A stretch of 64,000 nucleotides of DNA from contig JAGFNQ010004020.1 of the NCBI GenBank assembly GCA_024364735.1, forward strand, positions 124,001-188,000. Direction: 5' to 3'. The position numbers were made by a program, and so were the translations under genes. Positions 44,797 to 56,349 of this stretch are shown one piece after another; within the stretch, counting starts at the first letter, position 1; each line of letters starts with the position of its first letter. Origin of the DNA: Boesenbergia rotunda (taxonomy: Eukaryota > Streptophyta > Magnoliopsida > Zingiberales > Zingiberaceae). A model generated the notes under the pieces. It was not told the DNA's origin, made no database searches, and saw nothing but the letters and a program-made list of their open reading frames with translations.

Positions 44797-45336
44797 GATC
44801 CTGCGGAACGCGCTTGTTGACAAACCAAATTATTTGGAAATCAAATTATGATTGTGCATCCCGTAGGAGCTCCTGCAAATTCAAGACTCTGTGCAATACA
44901 AATATAAAAACATCGTTATGATTGTGACTTTGAATGTAAAAACTGAAGATAAATTCCTAATCCTTGATTTATGATCCAATCTGCACTTAGTGTAGCATTT
45001 AGTAAAGTGGGAACTAGATCAGCCATCCTCTCCAAAATGGGAAATTAACATTAGAAGTCCAGACCTTAATCATACATTTATAAGTGCTTACACAAGATAA
45101 TATGCAGAATAAAGTTTTTTGACGAGGATAATAGGAAAGGACTTCAAACAAATTATGAGATACAGTTGAACATATGAATGCCTAGGTTCAACATCTCCAG
45201 CGCCTGTAATGCTGCAATCTACAAATTAATAGCGTTCCCAATTTCAAATATTTGCACAAGGCGGAAGCCGATCAGGTATTGATGCATTATTGGCTGAAAA
45301 GTTGTATGAAAACAGTTAAAGGGGAGAATAGTGTAT

Positions 45337-45455
45337 GGTGATGTATTATACGAAAGAATATGAACATTCATAATCTTATTCAAGTTGGAACATGGTAATG
45401 TATTATACGAAAGAGAAATATGAACATTCATAATCTTATTCAAGTTGGAACACAG
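45337..45455. repeat. Tandem duplication, unit about 60 bp
   Basis: 'gtattatacgaaagaatatg' plus 'aacattcataatcttattca' occurs twice in a row, with a 2-bp indel and a few substitutions. Confidence 0.85.
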
Positions 45456-45630
45456 ATATTATCTATGTTCAGGTTATTAGAAAAAACAGAACTATGATTG
45501 AAGAAGATGAGGATGAGAAAACACTGAAGCAATAATATGTGTCAATCTTCAACAGAAATTATCTTCAAAAGGTAAAGTTAATGACAATCTTTAAGAAAAG
45601 GAATGGTCTTCTTAGTTGGACTCCATATGT

Positions 45631-45841
45631 TGGTAAAAGGTAATTTGCTCGCCCCTAGTGCCCCCGCCAACCCGTCTCAGAGCCAACACAGAGGAGATAA
45701 ATCACGGGGGCTATTAGCCCGGATGTTGTGGCTAGTGCGTGGGGGAGGACGGACACATTGGCATTGCCAAGTTTTGACCTCAGACCTCATGCTGGCAACA
45801 CCCACGCACTAACTATCAATCCATCCAGTGGGGACTAGTTA
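45631..45841 (-). mobile_element. SINE-like insertion with 12-bp target duplication
   Basis: A 211-bp GC-richer block flanked by GACTCCATATGT on both sides (45619-45630 and 45842-45853). There are no terminal inverted repeats. On the minus strand it has 'gatagttagtgcgtggg' followed about 20 bp later by 'gaggtcaaaacttgg', positioned like tRNA-type A and B boxes, and it ends in a short T-rich stretch. This fits a tRNA-derived SINE. I do not recognise the family. Confidence 0.55.
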
Positions 45842-45853
45842 GACTCCATATGT

Positions 45854-46942
45854 GATGCAGCACGAGGGGGTTTGATTATTTGAGGCTACATGGGGTAAGA
45901 AACTAAAACATAGTTTTAAGAAGTATAAGATGGTAGAAACTTAAGAATCACACCTAAAGAACTCTAACCATCATGTCACATAGAAAGATAATACGACAAT
46001 GTAGAAGCTCAGATTTTCTTTAAAATTTCACTCTTCCATTTCATACTTCAGCAATACAGAAAAGACATTTATAATGACTCATAAAAAAAAATTTTAAAAA
46101 AGTATAAATGACTCAAAGTTTATTTTGACTAACTCCTAGAATTTCTCGGAACCAATAAAGGCTCTTTTGATTGACTCTTCAACTTCTCGAAGTGGCAGTT
46201 GACTACAACTACGACACTTTGCACTATTTCCCAAATAGACACATCCTTATCCTAAGTATGTATGTCAAATTAAAAATTGGATATGAAATCTTCATTTCTA
46301 CACTTACGACTTTTAGAGGAAGCTGCCATTTGCCACATCAACTCTGCCAGGGTGAGAAAATCTTGTCTAGTTAAAAGCAGAATCTTTCATAAAGTCTTGG
46401 TTCAGCTGTTTAATCCATTATCAATAAACCATATACATTCACAAAAGAAAAGATTTGCCTTCCATTTGACAAGATATTGTTGATAACTCCCTTTTCTGAC
46501 ACAATCTGATGGTCATTGCATCTTCAATTTTTTTCTTTCTTTATTTATATTGATGGCAGGCAAGTATTAGGTTCGTTACTTTTCATACCATCTTCATATT
46601 CACAAAATAAGGTGAAATCATCAATTTTGAATATTTTGCTAATACCCATGTCGGGCAGCAAATAAGGGCATAAGGATTAAAGCTTATCTTCTTCAAAATT
46701 TTGTAAGGACCAACATTATTTAAGTGAAGTTTTCTAAAACTTTGGATATCGTTCAAGCCTTATACAAACCATATTCATATTACCTTCCTCAAATTCATAT
46801 TCTCTTCAGATGAGCATGCATCTTATATCTCACATCATCATGCATACCTCGTTTACGTTTGCTAAAAGCATCAACATCAACACTTGATCTTGCCTCCAAT
46901 AGAATAGGAACGAAATAAATTGATTTCTAGGATCATATGTCA
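45854..46942. other. Unassigned sequence
   Basis: AT-rich, with only short ORFs lacking known domains (for example 46171-46374 and 46277-46483). No repeat or insertion was identified. Confidence 0.3.
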
Positions 46943-47667
46943 AATGTGCGACGTCTGAGGGACGAAAAGCCGGGCAAAAGCACGCTCGAGGAGAAGGCCG
47001 GAGGAAGGTTTGGATAAGCCCAACTCTGGAAGGCTCGAGATCACCTAAGAAGACCCGCCGGAAGATTGGTCAGCAAAGAGCTGACCAAAGTCAACTCAAG
47101 TGCCCGTAAACACGAGCGCCCGTGTGCCCGGGCACCCCTATGCTTTAGGGTGCCCGTGTTCCCAGGCGCCCCTATGCATACAGGCATCTTACATGCAAAA
47201 TATCATCCATAGCTAGCCATTCGTGAACGTTACAAAAGACACATCCTTAAGCCACGTGTCAGGCGCCCCTAGGCACTTTAGCGCCCAAGTAGAGTCACGT
47301 CAGCATTCGGATAGACTTGACCGGGGCTATAAATAGACTCCTAGAGCTCAGTTCCAAACAACAATTCACTTATGCACGAATTTAATTTCAATTTTCCTCT
47401 GTTCTCTTAGTTCTTCATTTGTGTAAGAGACTTCTCCATCCCAAGGAGTTAAATCAAGAGATCGAGTTATATTTTTGCCTTGAATTACAACCTTCCTGGT
47501 TGTAAACCAAGTAACTAGCTGTGTCTCTTTTTCTTTTCTGTTAAATTCTTTCTTATGTTTATCTTGCTTGTAAACTAACCAACATCTTTGTTGAGCAAGG
47601 ACAAAAGATAGATTTTTATTTGCAGGGGTAATTCACCCCCCTCTTACCGACCATACGATTACCGACA
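46943..47667 (+). repeat. 5' LTR of the gag-only element (5'-truncated)
   Basis: Aligns with 50195-50920 ('ccgccggaagattggtcarc', 'catccatagctagccattcg', 'caaacaacaattcacttrta'). The left boundary does not start with TG, so about 200 bp are missing. The TATA box TATAAATAG is at 47328-47336. It ends ACCGACA, followed by AGAGGTATATGAGCC, a degraded tRNA-Met primer site. Confidence 0.82.
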
Positions 47668-47819
47668 AGAGGTATATGAGCCAGGATGCTCCAGAAGAAC
47701 TAACCGTCATCTAAAGCAAAGTACAAAATGGTTGAACCAGCCATCTACCTGCCAATGTTCAAGGGGGTGTTTGCGAATGGAAGCGAAAAATACAAATATT
47801 TTTTAAAATCGATTTTGAT

Positions 47820-48620
47820 TTGTTATTAATAATAAAAAAATATTTTGAAGTCCCGAAAAACACCGAGAATAAAGACAAAGACGAGAGCTTATGGGCAAAA
47901 ATGGAGCAAGCAGATTTTATAGCGAATGAAAAAGCAGAATTCTATCTGCTAACCATTCTACCGGTACAAGAAGTTAACCACATCGGAAGTTACAAGTCAG
48001 TGAAAGAGCTCTGGGAGAAATTCTTGGAGTTGCATGAAAGAACCTCGGAAGCGAAGCTGGCACGACGAAATATCCTTCGGAACCAACTAACCAACCTCCG
48101 GATGGAAAAAGGAGAGACGGTGGCGCAACTACATTCGAGGATAAAGGAATTAATCACCGAACTCATGAATCTCGGGGAAACGGTAACGAACCGAGATTCA
48201 CAAAGGTAAGCTCTAAACGCATTTCCAAGAACCCCGGAGTGGACGTCAATCATAGATTCATACTATATCTCCAAGAATTTAGAGGTAAGTGCTCTAGAAC
48301 GGTTATTTTGTACTTTAGAATTTCACGAGTCTCGGTGTGCAGGAAATGGTAGAAAGATTGACAACATTGCCCTACGTTCATAGAAGACCCAAAATGATGA
48401 AGTGTCTTCAGCCGACGAAGAGGAACCAGCATACATGATAAGAAAGTTTAAGAAATTTTTTAAATCTAATAAGTTTAATGAGATGCAGGCCAAATGACAC
48501 CCTCGGAGTAAAAGGAAGATAAAATACTATTACTGCGATGAAAAGGGATACGTCAAGGAAAATTGCCCCAAGTTGAAGAACAAAAACAAGAGGCCAACGA
48601 AGTCAAAGACCCACAACCTA
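47820..48620 (+). pseudogene. gag remnant of the gag-only element
   Basis: The first frame (to 48209) has a copia gag core: VKELWEKFLELHERTSEAKLARRNILRNQLTNLRM, shown here only as landmarks ELWEKFLELHER and GETVAQLHSRIKELI. It breaks at 48209 and continues in other frames. Near 48528-48570 a nucleocapsid knuckle is recognisable but degraded: the first cysteine and the histidine are both tyrosine. A Lys-rich tail follows. Not functional. Confidence 0.72.
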
Positions 48621-49977
48621 AAGGCAACATAGGCAACAAAAGGATCGGATCTCGAGAAATATGGGATTAGCACTGATGGTCACCCACCAAGAAAAAGCAT
48701 CGATGAAGGGGGAGTTACGTCATAAGGAAGCAACGATGAACGGGGAGCCTCCGAATTCAAGAACGACTTGGTAAATGAGGTATGTTTACTTTCTCCCGAT
48801 TAATTCTATTTGGCATTAAGATAATGACCAAAGCACTTTGCAAATTAAAATTCAAAAATATAGATTTGAAAAAAAAAATAACATCTGCATGCCCAATAGA
48901 AATGAAAGATAATTTGAAATTAAAAAATAAAAATTTAAAGGCTCAAGTTTAAAAATTGAAAAACAACCATGCATGTTCAAATTATTTTTAAAATTCAAAA
49001 GTTAGATATTATGGAGGACTAAATTAGTATTTACGATTTCACAGGAACTAAATTATAAAAATTCTCAAAACTTATATTTCACCTAAGTTTTTGATTAATC
49101 ATGTTGGAAAGAGCATATATTGGGTCTCAAAAAATGTACTAAACTGTTACATTTTATTTATTGCTTATTTGTCAATATCTTTTTTGAAATTAATGCTTTA
49201 TTTGTAATCTTTTTTTTAAAAAAATTAATATAATTTTGCAGAAAAATTAGTTTAATATTTTTTTTATAGAATCTGTTGTAAGCTATCCACAAATTTTTCC
49301 AAAAATTTTTAATAATTAAACAGATTTATTATGATTTATCATTCGAAAGTATATTTTTAAATTTTAAAAATACTTTAAAAAATTAATTTCATCGAATCCG
49401 ATTTTTTAGGACCTATGGATTATCTTTCAAGCATTCAGAAAAATTTTCAAACTTATTTGAAGTCAAAATCAAATTTTAAAATTATTCTTTTTATTTTTAT
49501 CAACTCTGAATTCAAAATTATTTTCATGTTAGAAAATTGATTTCACTTTGACAATTTTTACAAAAATAAGTCTGCTAAAATTCTAACATGCATAAAAATT
49601 TGAGTAATTTTCGAATAAAAATAAATTATTGAAAATTATTTTTCAAAAATTGGACTTTAAATTTTAAAAATAATTTTTGGCATACTTTGATCAATCGGAT
49701 TTTCTGGAAACTAACTATTTTGTTAGACATGTTTTCAAAAATTTTCGAAATTTTTGGATGCTTTAATAATTTTCTATGAATTTTTACATATCTTTATCAT
49801 TAGTGTTAAATTTACCCTTAACATGTTTAAATTTTGATGTGATCAAAAGGGAAGAAATTGGATTAAGTTAAGGGAGAAGTTTTTTTACATTGTCACATAT
49901 TTATTTTTGAAATGTTGTTCTTAATGTTCTTTTACCCTAACTTAATTTGAGTTGATGCACATCAAAAAGGGGAAAAT
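48621..49977 (+). other. AT-rich pol-less internal region of the gag-only element
   Basis: From about 48850 the sequence is A/T-rich with many AAAATT and TTTTTGAAATT runs and no ORF of note. It ends in the polypurine tract 'catcaaaaaggggaaaat'. A family-P-like 'gttgatgcacatc' lies just before the tract but is not an LTR start. Confidence 0.5.
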
Positions 49978-50566
49978 TGTAAGTACCCCAGGCGAGTTTA
50001 GATATGGTCAACCGAGTCAAGTTAGGTCCTGTTGTGTTTGATCCCTGTGTCTAAGTGTGCAAGAGCTTAAGAGCGCAGGAAGTCGAGCAAAAGACGCAAT
50101 GATCGAGAAGGATGGCACGGGAAGGGAGTCGACGAGCTCGGTGCATCCGAGGGATGCAGAGGTCTATGGAAGAGTACGTTGGTGGAGCGAGAAGGACACG
50201 CGCGACATACGAGGAACGAGAAGCCGAGCGGAAACACGCTCAAGGAGAAAGCCGAAGGAGGGTTCAGGTGAGTCCAACTCTGGAAGGCCCGAGATCACCC
50301 AAGAAAACCCGCCGGAAGATTGGTCAACAAAGAGCTGACGAAAGTCAACTCGAGCGCCAGTATACCTGGGTGCCCCTATGCTTTAGGGCGTCCGTGTTCC
50401 CGGGTGTCCCTATGCATACAAGTGTCGTAGATGCAAAATATCATCCATAGCTAGCCATTCGCGAACGTTGCGAAGGAGATATCCCTTAAGCCACATGTCA
50501 GGCACCCCTAAGCTCTCGGGTGCCCAAGTAGGGTCACGTCAGAGTTCGGATAAACTTGACCGGGAC

Positions 50567-50577
50567 TATAAATAAGG
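50567..50577 (+). promoter_or_regulatory. TATA box of the gag-only element LTR
   Basis: TATAAATAAGG after 'gaccgggac'; the matching box in the 5' LTR is at 47328. Confidence 0.6.
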
Positions 50578-50873
50578 CCCTAGAGCTTCGTTCCAAACAA
50601 CAATTCACTTGTACATAAATTTAATTTCAATTTTCCTCTGTTCTCTGAATTCTTCATTTGTGTAAGAAGCTTCTCTGCCCCAAGGAGTTAAATCAAGAGA
50701 TCAAGCTATATTTTTGCTTTAGATTAGCAACCTTCCTGGTTGCAAACCAAGTAACTGTCAGTGCCTCTTTTCCTTTTCTGTTAAATTCTTTCTTATGCTT
50801 ATCTTGCTTGTGAACTAACCAACATCTTTGTTGAGCAGGGACAAAAGATGGATTTTTATTTGCAGGGGCAATT

Positions 50874-50892
50874 CCCCCCCCCCCCCCCCCCC
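50874..50892. repeat. 19-base poly-C run near the LTR end
   Basis: An uninterrupted run of C. The homologous place in the 5' LTR (about 47633-47641) has only 'cacccccctc', so the run has expanded here. Confidence 0.95.
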
Positions 50893-50920
50893 TCTCTTGC
50901 CAACCGCACGATCATCGACA

Positions 50921-51238
50921 TCTCATAGGGAAGGAGAGGCTAGAAGGAGAAAAATAACAAGGGTTTTAAGACAGTAGAGGGAGGGGAGGTTATACCACCA
51001 TCAGCTTGTGGCCTCGAAGACAATTGAAGAAGAAACCTCTATCTAGGAGAGGTTCTCATTCTGATACTAATTTGAGCGTGTAAATCTTGTATTGTATTGT
51101 TTGACAAAGAGGACTACTTTCACCATATAAATGATTGGCATAACGACGCCCTAGGACGAGTTGGCAGGGACGCTAGAGGCGAGTGAATCACCTTTTTGCC
51201 GCCATGATTGGCATAACAACACACAGTGTGGCACTTAA
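50921..51238. other. Unassigned sequence
   Basis: Spacer between the gag-only element and the SINE; no gene or repeat recognised. Confidence 0.3.
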
Positions 51239-51257
51239 CACATAACACAACTATTAT

Positions 51258-51424
51258 TAAAAAAAAACTATTTGGTACACGGAGCTCCCGTCAATACAGA
51301 GTCCTTGATCAGGGTATATTCTATGCAGCCTTACCTTACGTTGCAAGAGGTTATTTCCAAGATACAAATCTGTGACCTCCAGATCATATAATAGCAACTT
51401 TACCGTTGTGTCAAGGATCCCCTT
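51258..51424 (-). mobile_element. Au-like SINE (tRNA-derived), minus strand
   Basis: Flanked by a 19-bp duplication, CACATAACACAACTATTAT (51239-51257 and 51425-51443). Read on the minus strand it begins AAGGGGATCCTTGAC. It has a polymerase III A box (GACACAACGGTAAAG, about 51395-51412), then a B-box region (GGTCACAGATTTGTATC, about 51361-51378), then GTAAGGCTGCATAGAATA, and ends in a run of Ts. This order, the 'ctcttgca..gtaaggctgc' block and the T tail are typical of the plant Au SINE family. It moves using LINE enzymes and has no protein. Confidence 0.88.
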
Positions 51425-51443
51425 CACATAACACAACTATTAT

Positions 51444-52434
51444 AAGTTCTAATAATGCTTAAGGAAAGCAAAAAAAACTTAGTTGACTTTTATACATTAA
51501 ACTAAGGGCACTAATCATGTTATGTCATACATGGCTTACCAATTGACCACTTTGAATCAGGGTAACAAATAAGCTAAAGAGGTTCCACAATGACATAGTT
51601 AATCAATCAATGACATAGCAAAAACAAACTACTTTAAGCAGGTAATGTCTCTACTAGAGCAATAGAAAGTAATAAGCGTAAAGACAAACATAGTAAAAGA
51701 TATATTTGTTAAATATTCTTCCAAGATAAAAATTCAAACAAATAAGGCTAGGAAAAAAAAACTCACGTAGAAAAACTGAAATAACTCACTGATATCGAGT
51801 AGTGTAGAAACAGTTATATGACACTAATCTCATTATACTACATCTACATTTGTATTATACTTCTAGTACTGGAGAATTGTCTTGCAAATTTGTCATACTT
51901 AGGCAATTCCACTTGTCAATTGATGGAATGTTATGGTCTTAAAATAATGGTAAAAAGATTTGTGAGGATGGGCATAAAATGCATTTCTTTCAATCATCAC
52001 TTGAGAAAAGTAGACATTAACTAATTCAAGGTTAAAAATGCAAACATGAAAGAAAGCAACCAGATGTAAAAATGCAGATCTAAAAGGTAACAGAGCTCTT
52101 GTTGCTTGAGTTCAATAGGAAATGTCAATCATTGTAAAAGAAAAAATTTAACAATGTAAAGACCGTTATGTGGCCAGTCCAGTGTTACCATATTTATAAA
52201 ATATTTACATAGATAAAAATGACTAACATACAATAATGTACATTTGTGAGACATCTGATTCATACTTCTGCAGAAAAATGTCAGTGTAATTGGCACAAAA
52301 TACAAAAAGTATATATAAGCAAACAAATAGAGTAGCTTGGTGTTTAAAATCAATTTGTTTTACACTTTTGCTCTAAACTGGACCAAATGAACATAATAAG
52401 TTTTTTTTTACTGAATATGCAGTCACATATGCAA
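51444..52434. other. Unassigned AT-rich sequence left of the hAT element
   Basis: No ORF with a known domain; the frames at 51818-52024 and 52129-52353 are AT-biased. It could hold 3' sequence or introns of a host gene split by the hAT insertion, but nothing shows this. Confidence 0.3.
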
Positions 52435-52689
52435 TAGTTGTTAAAAGCGCAAGGCGCAAAAAAGCGCTCAAGGGTCTTGAGACTTAAAACGGAAAGCGAA
52501 GCGCGAGTTTTATAGAAAAAAAATATAATAAACAAAAGGACTATAATATCTATTGAAAACCTTTGAAAATGACTTTGAAAATCCAAATGATCATAACAAA
52601 ATACTCTTTGATGAAACGGTAGATTATTCAAAAAATTAAAAATCAATCAAAAGTCTTTGAAAATGTAATAGATGAAATATCAAATATCA

Positions 52690-55218
52690 AAAGAATCATC
52701 TTCTTCATCTTCATTGTCCAAATCTACGTCATCAACTCCATCGCTTGATTTGTATCCATCGGTATCTTCTTTAGTTTCATCATCAAGGTTATCTCTTCTT
52801 TATCTACAAGAATAGTTTGAGCCCAAAATTGTTTTCTTTTTTTGCTGAAGTAAATGATGATGCTCCTTTTGAAGAAGACGAATTTCAAGATCAAAAGCCA
52901 ATGCACTTTCACAAACCCTATATGCTAGTGCTACATCACTCCAACGCAAAATCTTCACCTTCAAAGACAATCATTTTCATTATCTTTATCATTGTGATCT
53001 AATTTTCCCAACAACCATTCATCACTATCATCTATCTCTGACAAAGTAATAGGATTAATCTTATCTCACATGTCATATCTTCACCTTAAAACTCTATTAT
53101 ATTTGATATATACCAAATCATTCGTTGTTCAGACAATCTATTTCTCTTCTTAGAATGTATCTAAAAAAAATTAAAAAGTTAAATCCACAATATAATTTTT
53201 AATATGTATTAAAAAAACTCTAACTAATATATTCAAAAACACTCCAATTACATTCACAGTACGAAGAAGAGCATGTGAGGTTTAAAATCTTCATTACAAA
53301 TGTTTTTAATTCAGGTGTTAATGCATCATAAGAAGACGACCAATCAGCTTGAAACACAAAATTATAAGATTAACTTTATTACCATTATACCATCCAATAT
53401 TGATATTGCACAATATATTATTTGCAATTTACCTGGTGATTTTAAAGTTAGTTATCTGATAGTCATTGGCAAATCAAAAAGTCTTTCTGCTTTCTTGTAT
53501 TTTTCAATTGATTAGTGATCTAATCTTGTAAATCCTCACCTCTTACCAATCTAGATATGCACTTGTACAAACCCTTCATCACTTATGTATCATTTTCTAT
53601 ATCAGGGTTTGAGTAAAAACACTCTGGATTCAAGAAATATCCGACAGCGTGCAAAAGTAGATGGAGTTGAATGTTCCATCTTTTGTCAATGAATTGAAAA
53701 ATACTACGATATTTCTCTTCATTATTGTTAAATGATGCAGTGATAGCTTCTTTAGCCCTATCCATTGACTCATAAATTAACCCATAGGAGATCCTTTTTC
53801 ACCATCTACTAGTCGCAATACTTTCACCAATTGGCCGCTAACTTTTAATGCAAAAATATATTTTTCCAAAAAAAGCATCAATATCACTTCTGCTACACTT
53901 TTTCCTGTAGCCTCCTTTTGAAAATCAACTATTTTCCCATTTTCTGATGTAAATATCTTTCTCAAATTTGGTTGTTGTACATGAAGCAACTTTAAAGTCG
54001 AAAAAGCAAATGCAAAATGTGTTTTTGCAGTTGTTTACCATATCTCTCTGTCTAGTAAACTCTCTCGTCACGCTCAATACATGTGTTCTGTTGTAAATAT
54101 AATCATTCACCATTATTCATGCAATTTTCTGAGATGAGAAATTTTGAATATATCCTAGAGCAACAAATCTAAACAATGAGTTACACAGGAGTCCAGCGCA
54201 AGTGTGGAAATCAATTTTCCAAAAGACAACCTAAAAAAACAAAATAATTTTGTAAAAAAAATTAAAAATATAATCCAATTATTAATTGAAAGTAACATAA
54301 ATTTAAAATATTACCTGCACTGGAACACATTTTTTTCTCTAATACAATACACAAATTTCAAAAGTAACTAAAACATCTTGTCAGTTGTGTGAGAATAGCC
54401 TGAAGCATCAATTGATTCAACAAATACACATCCTTTGGGACCGTTTACCTAAAAATTTATAAGAGTCATACCATTTTTATCCGTCCATCCATCCACCATG
54501 ATTGTGCACCCAAACTTAGCATGATCTTCTTCGTGGGATTTGAGACGCGAATTCGTATTTGCCAACTCCTTATTCAAATACTTAACCCTCACTCCATGAT
54601 ATGATGGAGGTTTCATCCCCAATCCAATTGTCCAATAACTTCAATACAAGGCTCAAAAGAATCATATTTAACAGCATTGAAAGGAATTTCAGCATGATAC
54701 ATCCATGTTGCAAATTTCTCAACCACAATATCACTTAATTTCTTTTTATTTTCGTTAAATTACCCTTTTGTTTTTTGCGCATCTTTGTTTGGCAATTTCA
54801 TCATCTTTCATTAAATAAAGATTAATAGGCCCCCTTTTTTTTACACTTTTTACCTTGGACCGTAAAATGGATGTGTGGATCGGATATTAATCATTTTCCT
54901 TTCACTTTAGTTTGATGATCATCTTCATGTTCTTCCAAATCATCAATATCATCAAAATGAGGAATATCATTCATTTGATTCTTTAAATTACTTTTTTTTT
55001 TGCATGAACTCTCTAATTTCTTCTTTAACATGCTCGGTCGGATAAGCTTTCACATTTCTATTGCCTCTAACTAAATGTAGCTTGTGTCAATAAATTCCGT
55101 CATTTGATATTTTACTACAAAAAATACAACTGACATTATTTGGAATTTTAGTATATGAACATATTGCATAATTCCAAGTAATATCCTTTCAAGTTGATGG
55201 AATTATTGTATTTGACAT
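52690..55218 (-). pseudogene. hAT transposase pseudogene (BED finger, DUF659, hAT C-terminal region)
   Basis: Likely start ATG at 55218. Order on the minus strand: a BED zinc finger (CIFC ... HKLHLVRGN, with stops at about 55188 and 55110); AYPTEHVKEEIREFMQKK; then, after many lesions, the DUF659 segments GCTIMVDGWTDKNGMTLINF (about 54510) and PKGCVFVESIDASGYSH (about 54430). Next come IYNRTHVLSVTREFT, FTSENGK and VSGQLVKVLRLVDGEKGSPMG (53780-54110), MDRAKEAITASFNNNEEKYR (53765), and a C-terminal acidic tail (DLDNEDEEDDSFDI) near 52690. The enzyme would cut and paste hAT DNA; this copy carries many stops and frameshifts and is dead. Confidence 0.85.
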
Positions 55219-55289
55219 AGTTAAGAATCAACTCAATCAAGACCATTGAAAATTGAAATCAATAATAATCAAAATCAATCAATAAAACA

Positions 55290-55800
55290 TATATATAATA
55301 GGAAAAAAATTAATTATCAAAATATAAATCTGATTTATATGAATTAATTAAATTTATTAGAATTTTTTATTTTAAATATATTTTTTATATATTTGAATTT
55401 GATTTACTGATTTATATGAATGAATATAATTTACTAGTTTTTTATTTTAAATATATTTTTTTATATTTAAATCTAATTAATATTTATCAGATTTTTTATT
55501 TTAAATAAAATTTTTATGTATTTAAATTTTAAATCTAATTTTTTAAAAAGATAATTTTAAATATATTTTTTATATATTTAAATCTGATTTATATTAATTA
55601 ATAAAATTTATCATATTTTTTATATTTAAAATATATTTTTTTAAAATTTTAAATCTGATTTATATTAATTAATAAAATTTATTATAATTTTTATTTTCAA
55701 TATATTTTTTATATATTTAAATTTAATTTATATGAATTAATAAAGTTTATAAGATTTTTTTGAGAAATTGTTTGATTTTTTAAGGAATTATTTGATTTAA
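55290..55800. repeat. AT-rich tandem repeat in the hAT 5' region
   Basis: Degenerate units of about 60-110 bp built from 'aatctgatttatattaatta', 'ataaaatttatcatattttt' and 'tttaaatatattttttatat', at least five times. Located between the transposase start and the right terminus. Confidence 0.8.
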
Positions 55801-56349
55801 TTAAATGTATGTTAAAGAAAAATAAATTCATTCGCGAGATCGACGTCATTGGAGCCGTTGCGGTACGCTTCTGGCGGCGCCAATGGTGTGCCACGCTACT
55901 TCCGACGACGCCAGAAGCATCCTACAACACGGGACGCCACTGGTGCCACTGAAAGCATCCCACAATGGCACATTGGACAATTTTTTTCAAACTAGGATTA
56001 ATAGATATGAACAAAGAAGAGAAGAAGCAGCAACAGTGGCAAGAAGCAGATGATAGAAGAAGAAGCAGCAGCGGTGGCGAGTGGTAGATGAAGAGGCAAC
56101 GGTTTAAGGCAGCGGAAAATTGAAAGAGGTTTAGGGCTTTAAATAAAAGAAACAAACAAAATTAGAAATTTTTGCGCTTCACACAAGAATGCTCCACGTT
56201 CAACGCTTCGCTTATGCGCGAAGTGCGACACAGTGCAGCAAAGCGGTCGCTTCTTTGATCTCTCTTGCTTCCAAGTTCACAGAAGCGCTACGCTTCCGCT
56301 TCGCTACACCTAGCACTTAAGCGAGCGAAGTGAGCGCTTTTGACAACTA

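Larger units (their letters stand above)
43790..45618. other. Unassigned AT-rich sequence right of element T
   Basis: No convincing gene apart from the doubtful minus ORF at 44587-44796, described separately. A duplicated segment of about 60 bp lies at 45337-45455. The 43796-43916 segment is simply AT-rich. Confidence 0.35.
46943..50920 (+). mobile_element. Non-autonomous copia-like element: two LTRs, gag remnant, no pol
   Basis: The 3' LTR (49978-50920) begins TGTAAGTACC after the purine tract 'aaaaaggggaaaat' and ends CATCGACA. The 5' LTR is recognisable from about 46943 to 47667 but lacks its first 200 bp or so. Between them lie a degraded primer site, a gag-like frame and about 1.3 kb of AT-rich sequence, but no protease, integrase or reverse transcriptase. 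The gag-only arrangement resembles the TR-GAG type of non-autonomous element, unless pol was lost from this copy. Confidence 0.8.
49978..50920 (+). repeat. 3' LTR of the gag-only element (943 bp)
   Basis: Begins TGTAAGTACCCC and ends CATCGACA. TATA box TATAAATAAGG at 50567-50577. A 19-base C run lies at 50874-50892, just before 'tctcttgccaaccgc'. ORFs at 50057-50450 are chance frames. Confidence 0.85.
52435..56349 (-). mobile_element. hAT DNA transposon (3,915 bp) with terminal inverted repeats
   Basis: Left end TAGTTGTTAAAAGCGC, right end GCGCTTTTGACAACTA: 16-bp inverted repeats with one mismatch, of the type seen in plant hAT elements. Subterminal regions are rich in GCGCTTCGC/GCGAAGCG motifs, especially at 56170-56345. 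Inside is a broken BED/DUF659/hATC transposase on the minus strand. An 8-bp target duplication is not clean: the flanks ATGCAA and ATGCTACAA are only similar, consistent with age. Confidence 0.85.

Noticed and set aside
50057..50450. Two overlapping charged ORFs of 93 and 112 residues
   Set aside because: Both lie inside the LTR of the gag-only element; its other LTR does not keep the frames.
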